64,000 nucleotides of DNA from Haberlea rhodopensis (Eukaryota > Streptophyta > Magnoliopsida > Lamiales > Gesneriaceae): contig CAJQUN010000003.1 in assembly GCA_907163345.1 (NCBI GenBank), positions 29,341,879-29,405,878 on the forward strand. The letters are read 5' to 3'. The position numbers and the translations under genes are program-made. The notes under the pieces are model-generated. The model was given only the letters and a program-made list of their open reading frames with translations. It had not been told where the DNA came from and did no database searches. Positions 47,350 to 59,786 of this stretch are shown here, piece after piece (the first letter of the stretch is position 1; each line of letters starts with the position of its first letter).

Positions 47350-47518
47350 AAATGGAAGAGAGGCCACACATCGTCCTAATATGATGGTGGGGTGTTTGCT
47401 ATCTAAATTGAACATTTATCAATATCATACAAATGTTGATGTGCCCGTATCCAAAGGTTTGATGTGTCAGCAGGTCATACGACAAGATGCTCCTAAGCTT
47501 GGGAAAAACTACAAATAA
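47350..47518 (+). other. Candidate terminal exon of an unidentified gene
   Basis: After a polypyrimidine-rich acceptor (gtttttatttccag, 47336-47349) the frame reads NGREATHRPNMMVGCLLSK, then LNIYQYHTNVDVPVSKG and ends APKLGKNYK-TAA at 47516-47518. The codon texture is exon-like, but no upstream exon was found; the LINE and Mutator-like insertions lie directly upstream. The family is not recognised. Confidence 0.35.
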
Positions 47519-47805
47519 TGAAGTAAATTCTGTTTATTAAAATGGAAAACAATCAAACAACAATCTTTTGGAATTCACTATAAAATTGAAAAAAAAAAAA
47601 TAATAATGAGAGCCAGTAGAAATAGAAAAGTAGATGAAGCCTTTGTTTTTTTCTTCTTTCTAGTACTAGTATTCCCCTGTGTATATAATATACAAAAACT
47701 TCCACCATATACCATTTGCTTGTTGCAAGTATAAGAAAATGCAAAACGAAAAGGAGTGCGTTCCCAACATGGGTGAACATCATTATTGTTTATGCTACCC
47801 AGAAG

Positions 47806-49979
47806 TTACATCTTGGACACATCTTTACTTGACCTGTTGTATTTCATATGGCTCTTCACGAGTTGGCCAGCAGCAATGGCTGACATGAGAGACAGCTCCC
47901 CAGCAAGTACTGCACCAGCCACAATGGTAGCTAGCAACCTGGAGTTTGATCCTGGAGCCTCCTTGCTGGCTCCCTTTACTCCAAGCAGGTTCAGGCAGGC
48001 CGACTGAGATGCCAATTGAGTCCCACCACCAACCGTGCCAACCTATAAAGGAACATGACGAAGATATTAATGCAAGCACAATGGTCATCAATCAAACATA
48101 ATATTTGGTTATGATGCCATTGGGAAATTGTGAAGGAAGCTAGTTGTTTGAAATCTATTCCGATTTAATCGCTTAATATTGGTGCTACCGTAAAGCACTA
48201 GCCGACAAAAGAATATCATCGGATTAGTAAATGTGATCCATATATTATGGGAAAGATTTCTCTGGAGGGGACCGATGTGGACATAAGTTTATAGATTATG
48301 TTATAATCCTATATATGAAATCATGAATTCTAATAGATATAGTAGGCCCTTCCAAGATAGCTAGTTTTGGACGCATGTCTAGCCAACGACAGCCACATGA
48401 TCCACCATGAAATAGGAGAGTGAAGTTACCTCAATAGAAGGCATCGTAACAGAGATATGAAGGTCCCTTCCATCATTGACTGCTTCCATCATGGTGATGC
48501 AGTGTGAACTTTCGATATTTTGGGCAGGATCTTGGCCCGTGGCTATGTAGATAGCAGACACAATATTGCTGGCATGAGCATTGAAGCCACCCAGAGCTCC
48601 AGCCATGGCAGAACCAACGAGGTTCTTGAGCATATTGAGCTCCACCAAGGAAGCAACATCGGTCTTGAGAACCTTCTTCACTACCTCTTCCTTGATAATA
48701 CACTCACAAACAACTGACTTGCCCCGGCCTTCAATCCAATTGACTGCAGCCGGTTTCTTGTCGGAACAGTAGTTTCCTGTTCAGTTACCATAACATGATG
48801 AATTAGTCTCCGATGGTGACTAAAAAAAAAAAGCAGGGTGGATTCTTTCAAGTGATAAAAATTACCAGATATGCCAATAACATCCATGTCTGGAAAGTCA
48901 TTGCCGAGGAAGTCCATGACGTTCTGCACTCCTTTGGAGACCATGTTCATTCCCATGGCATCCCCTGTGCCGCAGGTGAATCTGACGTACAGATTCTTGC
49001 CAGCAATTGCACACTTGATGCTCTGGAGCCGAGCAAATCGGCTGGAACTATTGAAAACAAGGGACAACGCCTCGAAATTGTGGGAGTTCTCGAGGAAGAA
49101 CTTCAACTCAGCAGCCCGCTTCGCAGTGCCGAATCTAACCACGGGAGCCCTGGTCATGCCATCCTTCAAAAGTACGCTGGTGGCACCACCTGAGGCATAG
49201 ATGGCCTTGCAACCTCGGTTGGTGCTGGCCACCAGGCAACCCTCCGTTGTGGCCATTGGAACCGTGTACTCCCTTCCGTCCAACAAGAGCGGCCCAGCTA
49301 TGCCAACAGGGATCTGAACGTAACCGACAGGCATTTCACAGCACTGGCCCAGTATGGAATCATAATCAAAGCCCTCCAGAGGCATCCCCGCGAGGGATTT
49401 TCCCGTGGTGCGTTGCAAAGCTTCTCGGCGAATGGCAGCGGCTCGGAGGCAATCACCCAGCTTGGATTCCAGAGAGTAAGACGGGGTCTTGCCCTCCACC
49501 ACAGACTTGATTATCTCCTCGTCCTCCTCAGGTGTGCTAGAAGGCAATTGAGGATCACTAATCTTGCAATGCTCGGCCAATCCACAAGGAGCGGCACGAG
49601 AATCATCCTTGAGCACCCGAAGATCAAAATCGTCTTCATCCAAAATGTCGTCGTGGGAAGCGCGAGGAATGAGAAGGGACTGCACAAAGCCGATGCCGAA
49701 GAACCCGAGGAGATAAATGAAGGAGGCTACGAACGTGACGATGGCCGCGATCTCGGAGAGGGTGACCACATGGAGAGGCGTGGAGTTTCTGATCTTCTCG
49801 CGCCAGCGTAGAAGCAGATAATAAACTACGGAGAAAAAGAGAGCAAAGAATACAGTGTTGGTCAGATACATAGGGAGCGGAAGAGCATCGGTGGCCTTCG
49901 CCGCTTTCGAATCTTTATCATTTGTTTGAATCTGCAGCTGGTTTACGCCACCCTTGATTGTCCGCTGACGAGCCTCCAT
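47806..49979 (-). CDS. HMGR: 3-hydroxy-3-methylglutaryl-CoA reductase (HMGR)
   Basis: Three exons on the minus strand: 49979-48866, 48776-48430 and 48042-47806, totalling 1,698 nt (565 residues), the usual plant length. HMGR reduces HMG-CoA to mevalonate with two NADPH at the ER membrane, the committed step of the cytosolic isoprenoid pathway. Membrane segments lie near residues 36-58 and 77-103, followed by an acidic linker (ILDEDDFDL). The catalytic set is visible: Glu in PMATTEGCLVAS, Lys in SDKKPAAVNW, Asp in ATGQDPAQN and His in GQLVKSHMKYNRSS, whose following Ser is the conserved kinase site. NADPH loops TGDAMGMNMVSKG and GTVGGGTQL are intact. Start chosen at ATG 49979 (MEARQR); the codon 18 bases upstream is GTG. 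Introns split GISG/NYCSDKK and PSIE/VGTV. The central intron found in many plant HMGR genes is absent. Confidence 0.97.
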
Positions 49980-50180
49980 TTCCTTTCCACCACCCACAAA
50001 AAGAAAATCAAATTACAATCGAAATTTCTTCTCGATGTATAAAAATATGTAAGGCAATTGGATCAAGCATCCACCTTTTCACCCTTTCTCAGCGAATGAA
50101 GAAAAGGGAAAAGGCTAGAGAGATGGAAGAAGTCGGAGTGGTGAATTGCAGTGGTGGTGGTGAGGAATGAATTTATAGGG
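49980..50180 (-). promoter_or_regulatory. HMGR 5' UTR and core promoter
   Basis: The minus strand has TATAAATTCATTC at about 50164-50176, some 190 bases before the start codon, followed by a pyrimidine-rich leader (cttcttccatctctctagcc), both typical of plant promoters and leaders. Confidence 0.6.
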
Positions 50181-52134
50181 TTGATGGAGTACACATTGCA
50201 GTTGTGTTTGTACCTACCCAATCTAAGTAAAATCCGCTTTGTGGATCCCTTCCATCACACCAGTTAAAAAAAAACAACTAAATAAATAGTAATAATAATA
50301 ATAATATTGGTGCTCAGAACACGTCTATTACATTAACATGAAAATACTTGGGCGGACCGAATATTGTGTGCATATTACAAAAGCAAGTTTATATAATTGT
50401 GGACCTCGGTACATACACCAACCAATAAGTTAATGGTTGGCTTGTTGGGCTAAATTAACCCTAATTGGACAACTATAAATATGACAGCCATTCTTTAGGT
50501 TTAACTATTCCGATTAATTCACTTCTCATAGAAAAATCGACATCACACTAGCACATGTGCGAGCTTGTAGACCTGATCAGGTTGATCAGACTCGAGGGAT
50601 CACAGCATACATATTGATTTCGCTGTTTATCGGTAATCCATTTTTTCGTGCATTTATATTCGATTTATGCATGTTTCTATATGAATCAGGCGCGATAGTC
50701 CGTCCCCGGGTCAGATCTGTTTATTATATTTCCGTTGTTTTGAATCTAACGCCGAGGGACGGAACCTAATGGACCCCGGTGCATACAGTCACCCCCCCCC
50801 ACACACACACACACATATATATATATATGTGTGTGTGGGTGCATGTATCAGAGCTCACACCCAATATATGCAAGAATTTTCAGTATAATTGGTTTTTCGC
50901 TTATAAAAACTTTTGAAATCTAGTTAATTTTTATATAAAATGATATATAATGACATATAATTATTTAAAAATATACATGATTATTTTGTTATAGTTTATA
51001 ATTATTATTTAAATAATATGTTATTTTTCAAGAAAGTAGATGAGATATAATAGTGATATTATAAATTACTGAAAAACATTTATGCCATTTTTTTACTAAA
51101 TAAAATTTTTAACTTTGGTAAATTGATAGGGGCATTTTTATAAAATTCATTTAGTGTCATATAGTCGGATTAATAAGAGTCTCACACATTATATATGTGG
51201 TATAAATATAATATTATTTATGTAAAACAAATATATATTTGATGTTTTTAAATTTTTTTAAATTTAAGTAGGATACTTGGAGAATCATTAAACTTCATGT
51301 TCATGTTGGACAACCATTGTCGAAAAATAATATATACATATATATATATATATATACATATATATATGGGTTTTTCTTTTCTTTTTATTTAAGAGGAGGA
51401 AACAAAATTCGGTTAATTCCTAAAATACTCTAGTGTCTCTCACTTTATAAATATCTTTATAATATCGTGTCGACCAAAGAATTGTTAAATTTGATGTTGG
51501 GCTACCATTGTTGAAAAGGTGATAATAGTGTATACCAGAAAAGGACACATGCTTCAAAAGGTCTACCGGCTCACATTCGGTGGAATGGAACAAACACAAA
51601 AAGACAATTTTCTATAATTTTGAACATATGATACCTACTGTTGCATCACTTTTAATTTAATACTGTTTCAGGCGCCCAAAGAGTTAGTATAGCTTCTAGT
51701 TCCCAACGTGAGACAACTCTCAACACTCTCATTCACTTGTGACATTATATAAAATCAAACGCATGGATTGATAACGCGGGTGACGTTGAACATGCCAATC
51801 ACAAGAAAAACATGCTCTAATAACATCTTAAGACTACATGGATTCCAACTCAAAACCAATTAACAATGAGTGTAGTAACACATGTATCTTATAAAGAGCT
51901 AACATAACTTATAGTTTCCCAATGTGCAACACACCAAGGCATTCGTACTCCATCCAATAACCATACCCGAACCATTTTTAAGACCCCCAAGCCCTCTCGA
52001 TTGGAAAATTGATTTTTCTTTTCTGAGGTCCCTTTTTTTGGGCAGCAGGTACCACGAGCCCTCTGTCCCACACATTTACGTGCGTTGCGGGAACAAGAAT
52101 GGTATCCTAAAGGATACCTTTTAGCACTTTACCG
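50181..52134. other. Intergenic AT-rich DNA, no gene
   Basis: Contains (taa)n at 50282-50306, a mirror-type microsatellite at 50800-50838 and (ta)n runs near 51329-51367. No coding frame with recognisable content. Confidence 0.55.
50800..50838. repeat. Self-complementary (AC)n(AT)n(GT)n microsatellite
   Basis: Eight or so ac units, six to seven at units and about five gt units in a row, so that the whole tract can fold into a hairpin. Confidence 0.9.
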
Positions 52135-52500
52135 AAGAATTGTTGATCTGGCACCTGTTCAATAAATCAGGAAAAAGCGAAGCGCTTACAGAGAGAGACC
52201 GACCTCCGTAGTTGACTCGGTCGTTCTTTTCCACGTGATGGCAGAGCTGTTTGTCGGGAGCCTGCGTCCCGGCGTTTTTGTGCAATAAACCCCCCCCTCT
52301 TCCTTTCGGGGAGGCGGCTTGCAGCCACGAGCCCCCCGCCGCATCCAATCGCTCTCGGCATCAAAGACTGCCATCCTATTTATTATTTCTACCTTTTTCT
52401 CGAACTCTCGATATTTCCCATGCTAGTAGGCAAATTGTTTGGTGCCGGAAGCAGATCGGTAACATGGGTCAGTTTCAATAATTATACGATCCATGGAGTT
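52135..52500. other. Candidate organelle-derived (mitochondrial) insertion
   Basis: The block is about half G+C with long C-runs, in sharp contrast to AT-rich flanks. It has no intact ORF, and the wording (gaagcgcttacagagagagaccgacc; atgctagtaggcaaattg; ggtgccggaagcagatcggta) is of the kind found in plant mitochondrial DNA. The preceding 51930-52134 may belong to the same insertion. The attribution is by recall of style, not by alignment. Confidence 0.35.
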
Positions 52501-54260
52501 AGATCCTAACCCCATTTTCTAGCATAATATACAATAAATTTCTTTTAATTTACGTGTTTGGATCATAAATAAAAATTACAACTCGCTCTATCACTGTCGT
52601 ATTCCGCTTCTAGTGTCGTTGCTGCTGCTCTGCTGTTGTTTGAAAAAAATGGTGATACCCTTTTGACTGAGCAAATGTGAAACACGGCAAGCAAATTCGC
52701 TTGTTCCGGCAATAAAGTCAGCGGTAATTGTCAACTAATCTAGGGGAAAATGATTTCTATATTTCATGGCAATTTAAACACTAATTCAGAAGCATCTTAT
52801 AGTTAAAATATAATATATAGAATCTTATAGCTAATGATAATAATCTCTCAAATCCGTTTAAATTTCATGTTTCGATCGTTCTCTATTCAGGAATTATATC
52901 TGTTGCTAAATACTTGAAAGGTAAATTTTCATTAAGAAATAAAAACTTATCAATTATTATTTTATCTAACATATTCATTTTAAATTTAACCTTATAATTT
53001 AAATTTTAAATTGGTTGCTTTTTTTTTTTTGACTCTTTTCTCTTAATTTATCTTCGATTATAACATATACTAATTTTAAACATTTTTGTCTCAAATATTT
53101 AATTTATTTATCATATTAAAAAGTATGCATTTAACTGATTTATCTTAACAAATAGTAAAATAAAAGTATAAACTATAGGTAAAGTGGAAAAATAATAGTA
53201 TTTTCAACTTTCACTTATTAGGTATTTTGTCACTGAAATCAATAGTTCGATTACTTAAATAAATTATTAGTTAAGATTTTCTTAGTTATGGCAATCTATT
53301 TAAGGTTTTTAAAATTTTCATAATTTTTATTTTCATGTAAATTAATATATTTTAATTATATATTCAATCTTTGGCTTCTTCTTATAGTTGTAGTTTTAAT
53401 GAAAACTAAAAGAAATTTATTAGTTGTGTTGAATAATTAGAAATATTAAGTGTGAAAGGGATATAGTTGATGGTGGTGTGAGAAGGTGAATTCAGCAAAA
53501 TCCAAGTTGGGTGGACAAAATATAATTAATTTATTAAATAAATGTTAAAATATATCAATTTTTACAATGTCTCGTCAAGGCGCAAATGATATTTCATGTA
53601 TAATTTAACTTATGTCCGTCGAATATGTACTAATTGAGTCAACTTCAGTAACCTGTGTACTAATTTAAATATCTAATAAGGTATATCATGCTATAGAGCC
53701 CTTCAGACTATGTGATTTAGACCACAACTCAATATTATGATTAGTACCATAATATGTAGGGTATGACCCTCGAATTGTACGTGGCCCGTCTTTCCTTGAT
53801 TAATACTTTACTATTTTAGAAAATACACTATAAATATATTTAAAAGAAATCTCTAGATTATGAAAAAATTTCCTTCGAAACGTTGCGGCATCCTTTAAGT
53901 GAGTTGCAAGGAGGGCTCTGTGTAATGGAGTCATACCGCCGATGAATAATAGGTAACCTCAAGCAAAGTTAATAAGCCATGCAATATGCGACCATTTCGC
54001 GTGGTTCGGGGGCACTTGATATGCGAGATAAAATGGACGTATTTGGTTCATATTTTCAGCAATATTCCACTTTGGTTCTATTCCATCTATCTCATTTGCT
54101 CATTTAGTCTATTGAATGATATGAGGGAATTGTAAAATTTTAAGTCAAATTGCCTTTATTTTTTTCTTTCTTTCAATCTCTTATCAGTTATCACACACTC
54201 CTCTTACCCGAGACTCGACTCTATTGCGAATGAACCAGATAAAATCAAAAATTTAAGATA
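52501..54260. other. Intergenic AT-rich DNA, no gene
   Basis: Strongly AT-rich with no frame of interest and no clear repeat boundaries. Confidence 0.6.
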
Positions 54261-54270
54261 ATTTTTTAAA

Positions 54271-54791
54271 GTGTAAAAAAGCGGACAGCCCCCAACGTTC
54301 ACTTCCTTTAGTACTTCACACCATAATCTTTCAAAGCATGTATTTAACTTCCTGAATAATTTTAAGCAGTGCACTTAACCACATAAACCATATTCGAGAA
54401 CAATTTTTCCGAATATTCTGGCTGCAAATTCTCTCACATGCCACGATCGAGAGTATGTATGTCTTTTCATGTATTTTATGCAGGAATTTTACGAGTAAAA
54501 TTCATCGATCATTGGTATACTCGTAAAATTCATTTTCATGTATTTTTTGATTGGTATACTCGTAAAGTTCCTGCAAAAAATACATGAAAAGACATGCATA
54601 CCCACGACCGTGACATGTACGACTCATGTGAGAGAATTTACAGCTAGAATATTCGAGAAAATTATTCCTGAATATTGTTTAGGGGATTAAGTGCACTATT
54701 TAAAATTGTTCAGGGGTTAAATACACATTTTGAAAGGTTATGTGGTAAAGTGCTAGAAGGGGTAAACGTTAAGGGCTGTCCGATTTTTACC
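54271..54791. mobile_element. Fold-back MITE (521 bp)
   Basis: A 10-bp direct repeat attttttaaa flanks it (54261-54270, 54792-54801). The arms pair over almost their whole length: left gcggacagcccccaacgtt against the complement of aacgttaagggctgtccg, with an inner match tgtcttttcatgtatttt. It is Mutator-like by TSD length and has no coding capacity. Confidence 0.78.
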
Positions 54792-54801
54792 ATTTTTTAA
54801 A

Positions 54802-56213
54802 ATCTTTTCCCATCGTAGACTTAATAGAAAACTACAAGATCAATATGAACGACCCTTAATTCATGATCTAAATGGTTCTACCAAATTGACAATTTATACC
54901 TAATTAAGTCATCGATGTAAGTAGGCAAATGCTTAATCCAAGTAAGTCAATTAATAACCACTACTTTATGGGACTTTTGGGAGATTATTTTCTCCAATGT
55001 AATTTAAGTCTTAAATTGCTGCCGCCCCTTTTAGTTTACTAGACCAGCGCATTGGGACAAATAAATGCTCCTATCACCAACACACGTACCTGAGAAAAAT
55101 GTGAGTGTTTAACTGCCTACTTAGTAGGCTTTATTTTGACTTGGGAAACTTGTAGTAGAACCATTTCATACACCAATACCTCAAGTTGTCTCCAAAGTTC
55201 AGTCTATCTCCATTGCAACAAGTCTTGAAAATATTGATATTTTGAGCATACTTGAGAGATTTACCCAGCATTCTATCAAATAATGCATCAAACATTGTTT
55301 TGAAAACCGGACTGTCGGTGACTGGCGTTTGGTCCGATCCAGTTGTCCCTCTAAAGCAACTGATGTGAACAGGGTTGAATTAGTCCAAAACCGGCTGACC
55401 GACGAACCGGCCGGTTCCTTCATTTTCCTTTTATTGTTAAAATTATAAGCCAAATTTTTAGAGCTAAAAAATATCATATATAATTATGGGATAATTACAT
55501 CTACAGAAATATACCCTCAACTTTGAAATATTAAAGACTTACCATCTAGTGTAACGCCGTCAAAAACGATTAACAGAACTCGCGAAATGATGTTTTTGCC
55601 CTCTTGTATATGTAATACAAAATTATAACAACATTACAGATACAACTCATATACTATATGTAATATAAAATTATCAAAACATTACATATACACCCCTATA
55701 GTGTATTATACATTACAGTTACACCCCTTATTATATCGTATTATTTTTATTTATTTCAAAAAATTATTTATTAAATACTTTAACCATAAACTAGTTTTTA
55801 TATTAATGATAACATTTTAAAACTAACTATATAAAAATTACGTTCAAAATTAATTAATTATATTATTCTCATAGTATCATATCTTTTTTAATAATTGTGA
55901 TGATTAAAAGATCTTGTAATATCAAACACATCAACATCTTTAACATATTTAAAATAAGTTTATCCAAATATTTTAACATCTTATTGTTAAAAATAAGACT
56001 TCACAACTTATGAGCTGTTTAAAATGAGTTTAGCCAAATATCTTTTAGACAATTATATATTTATATGTTGAATTTAAAAGATATATTTTAGGCCATGATC
56101 TTTAATGACAATCGATGTTTTATCGAATCGGGTTGTTCGATAATGTAAAAATAATTCAGTCCGGTTGGCTGAAAAATAAATTCGATCAGTTCGATTTTTA
56201 CAAATTCGTTTCG
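54802..56213. other. Intergenic, no gene; short repeats
   Basis: Words of the tacatatacacccctata type recur at 55600-55740. Small ccggttcc words near 55380-55420 resemble the hAT end sequences further on. Confidence 0.45.
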
Positions 56214-56221
56214 ATGTTGAC

Positions 56222-57809
56222 AATGGGTGCTTAACGGATCGAACTAGTCCGGAATCGGCCGGTTCCAGATTCTTTAAGCACGGAACCAGTCCGATCCGTT
56301 AAGGAACCAGATCGGATCCGGTTCCGATTTCAACCAGTCCCGGATCGATTCGATCCGGTTCGTTTTTTTTTTTTTGAATTTGTTTTTATTTTCGAACTCT
56401 TTTTAAATTTTTTGAAATTTTTTATTTTTTTTATGTTGTAAATGTTTCCCCAATATTCATCACAAATTCAATATATTTCTTCTTCATTTCATAATATGAA
56501 TATATACAAATAATTGTAAATATATAGCAACTGAAAATCTAAATAAAAAAATATTACTATTTAGCACTCTTCATAATTGATAAGTATTGTTTTGGCGTTA
56601 TCTTCTTCTTGCTCGTCATAATGATTTACGAATTCGTCAACCGCCCACATTTCTCATATTCTTACATTCTGCTTCAAACCAATCTTTAAGTAATGTGAGC
56701 ATGTACGAATCATCAGATAGATTACTTCTGTATTCTCCAATAATTCAGCCACATGTTGAGAATGTCGATTCAGAAGCGACACTTGAAGCTTGTACTGCAT
56801 ACACGTCTCTAGCCATTTTGGCTAAGATAGGGAATTGTGCTGCATTTGTCTTTCAACATTGTAAGACGTCGAAGTTGTCTTCCGTTAGAAATTGATAATT
56901 CAGATAAATTTGCAACTCAGTGGACGTGCTAGTTAGAAGGTCTTTTTTCCTTAAGTTTTTTCCTATCCAACATCCAAAGTAAATTGATGCCCCACCTTTA
57001 GATTGAGCTTTGGGTTGTCTTCAACAACCCTTTGTTGCGATGATTCACTTGCCTATTGATTATAATACAATTGAAACATATTTTGGAGAGATTGCATTGT
57101 AGACGTCTTTTGATCGTCAATAACCTTCCCCAAAAATGTAGCATAATATTCAAAAAATATCTCAAATGAAGATAAACATTGAATAGGATCTAGCAATGTT
57201 GCAATACAATGCACGTGTGGCATTTGTTTTCCAATACTTTATAAATTTAGTTTTAATTGCACTAACAAAAGCATGCAAGTCATAGTCATCTCTAAATTCT
57301 ATAAACTTATCAAGCATGTTAAATACTAAAGGAAGAAAATAAACGGAAGTTGGATAAGTAACACTGGAGAAGCGTACCGTCGCTTCTTTGAAAGTGCCTA
57401 ACAATAATACACAAATTTCAACAAATTCCCAATCCTCATCAGTCTACTAAATATTTTCATCGCCATCAGGCATTTGAAATAAATTATAAAATGGAGTTAA
57501 AATATCATCGCTAAAGCCATTGCCAAACGTTCAGCAAGGCAACGACTTTATAGTCGTTGCGTTGCTGGCATTTGTTTTTATTATTTATTTATTTTTTTTA
57601 AAAAATACACTTTCTGGTTTCAGAATCGGAATCGATCCGGTAGCATCGGAACCGGTGGTGCTACTGGTTTGAATGCATGGAACCGCCCGAACCTATTTTT
57701 TACCGGTTCCAGGGCGATTCGGAACCGGTTAGCACGATTGTTTCGAATCGGGCTAACCGGTTCGGTAATGGGCCGAGTCCGAATTGACCCGGCCAGATAA
57801 GCACCCCTA
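56222..57809 (-). mobile_element. Internally deleted hAT element
   Basis: 8-bp flanks atgttgac (56214-56221) and attttgac (57810-57817) differ at one base. The terminal repeats match GGGTGCTTA and its complement. The ends carry the same CCGGTTCC-rich arrays as the full copy at 59787. Inside, the minus strand keeps only the transposase C-terminal half (LLGTFKEATVRFSSVTYPT to FIKYW, about 57404-57162, and weaker matches to 56600). The N-terminal half has been lost by internal deletion. Confidence 0.82.
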
Positions 57810-57817
57810 ATTTTGAC

Positions 57818-58290
57818 CGAATGCTCACCCCTGGTTGAACTCGTGTTTGGGTAGTTTTTTTTCAAAGCTTAGATTTTTATCTCGTTTCCCAAATTATTAA
57901 TCATATATATTTACATTTTAAATCATTTATTGAATGTACGATTCTTATATCTTATCTAGTTTTTACAGTATCTTTTGGCAATCAATATTTATTGACGTCA
58001 ATTTCGAAAATGGCAATCGAACATATTATTCTTTAATTTGACTTTTAATTTGATTTAATTCAAAATATTACAAAATATCGTTATTTCTAACAAAATTTAT
58101 GTATTGATATTTTACAAGATTGAATAAAACTGATAAAAAATTAAAATTATTAGGAAATAAAAAAGGTTTGAGTAAGTAATAATTATACTTGAACAATTCG
58201 AAATATAAAATAATGATTTTATTACGATCACACCCTAAAAATACAATAATTACTAACACACCCCTCTAAAAATTTAGGTCAAAATTGAGG
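57818..58290. other. AT-rich DNA, no gene
   Basis: No coding texture or recognised repeat. Confidence 0.5.
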
Positions 58291-58292
58291 TT

Positions 58293-59786
58293 TGTTGGGT
58301 TTTTGGGAACCCGAATAATCTTGATTTTGATGTTAATAAAACTGGTTATTATGTTGCTAATGTATTTCATCAAGTGTTTCAGTTCATAGATGATATTTAG
58401 AGCTTGATGAATTGTTGATGACTTGAAGCTATGATGCTTAAATGAGAACTCAACATCCAATAGACCCCGAGTGCTTCTGACTAAATTGATCATAATATCT
58501 CGGACATCAAAACGGTCTGCTTCGAAATGGGTTGGATAGCCAACTCAATTTACTACAAGTCGTATTTCATGCCAGCAGACCTGATTCGAAGGTTTACATG
58601 ACGAAAACATGTCTGCAAGAGTCTGCTGGTGTAAAGCTGAAACAGCAAGCGGAGAGATTGTAGCAGTTGTAGTATATTTGCCATAACTCTCAGATTGCTT
58701 ATTAGAATGGATTGATTCAGCATGGATTGGAATTTTAAGACAAAGATGTACAAGTTATCTTCAAAAGTCGAAGCCTTAATCGGATCCTAAGATGTAGAAA
58801 AATCATCCGCAAATTTCGAGTTCTGCTGCTACAATCAGCAGACTAACAGCAGGAGTATCGCCTTGTATTTCGAGCATAACTCTCTCAAGTGAACTCGAAA
58901 TTGAGTGATTCTTGATTCCATGGAAAGCTAAGAGAAATGACTACAACCTCATATTGATTACTTTGCCCATAAATCAATTAATTAAGAGCCAAAAGCAAGA
59001 TAACATAACAACAGACTTTGAACAGCAAGGTTGGCAGTAGACTTCGACCTTGAGCGGTAGGCCTTCGACCAGCAGACCTCGAAGCTTCAATAGACTCAAC
59101 AGGTATACATCGACCAACGGACTCGACCAGCAGGGTTGCAAGTAGACTACCTTGCTGAAGCACTTGAGAAGTAGATACTACCAAGTAGACACTACAAGTA
59201 AACTCTATCAGTAGACGTCGAACAATTGACTCGACCAGTAGACTACCCTACCGGAGCAAACAACACACTTCCAAAAACAGCCCAGAAAACAGAATATGAC
59301 CGAAGCTCGGGAAACTTACCAAAACTCTCCCAACGGCTATATTCTTGTATCTAACGTATATATCATTATTTGTGGGCTATATATACATGATTTGGAAGCT
59401 CAAAAACAGCTGATTGAATATCAATCCAAGAATTTCAAAGCAAACCCACTTGGGATTCAAATTGAGAACTTCAAAGATAAAATCTGCTAAATGAAGAGCA
59501 TTTCCAAACCTTTTGGTACCACTTACCTTGCTATATCATATTTTATGAAATCATTTATGCATTTGTATTCACTCTATTAATTGTATTTGTGAGCTAAAAT
59601 AGAAGAATGTATATCATTGTAGCAGTTGGTGATTTATCACAACTCGTTGAGATCTTTCCATGTGAAACATTAAAGAACATGATATTTGTGATTCTCTATG
59701 AGTTAGGGGGTTAGACTATCTGTGTGATATTAGCCTAAGTAGGTTGTATACTGAAAAGTGTAAATCAAATCTTCTAGTGTATCATT
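58293..59786 (+). repeat. LTR-like sequence split by the hAT element
   Basis: It starts tgttgggtttttggg and has LTR-like wording (ttttgatgttaataaaact) and a possible TATATATA box at 59379-59387. Words of the CGACCAGCAGACT / AGTAGACT type recur about 15 times in 58550-59250. After the hAT insertion the sequence seems to resume at 62986 (ggagacgtagaagcattt). No internal retroelement genes were found, so it may be a solo LTR. Its far boundary is unknown. Confidence 0.4.
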
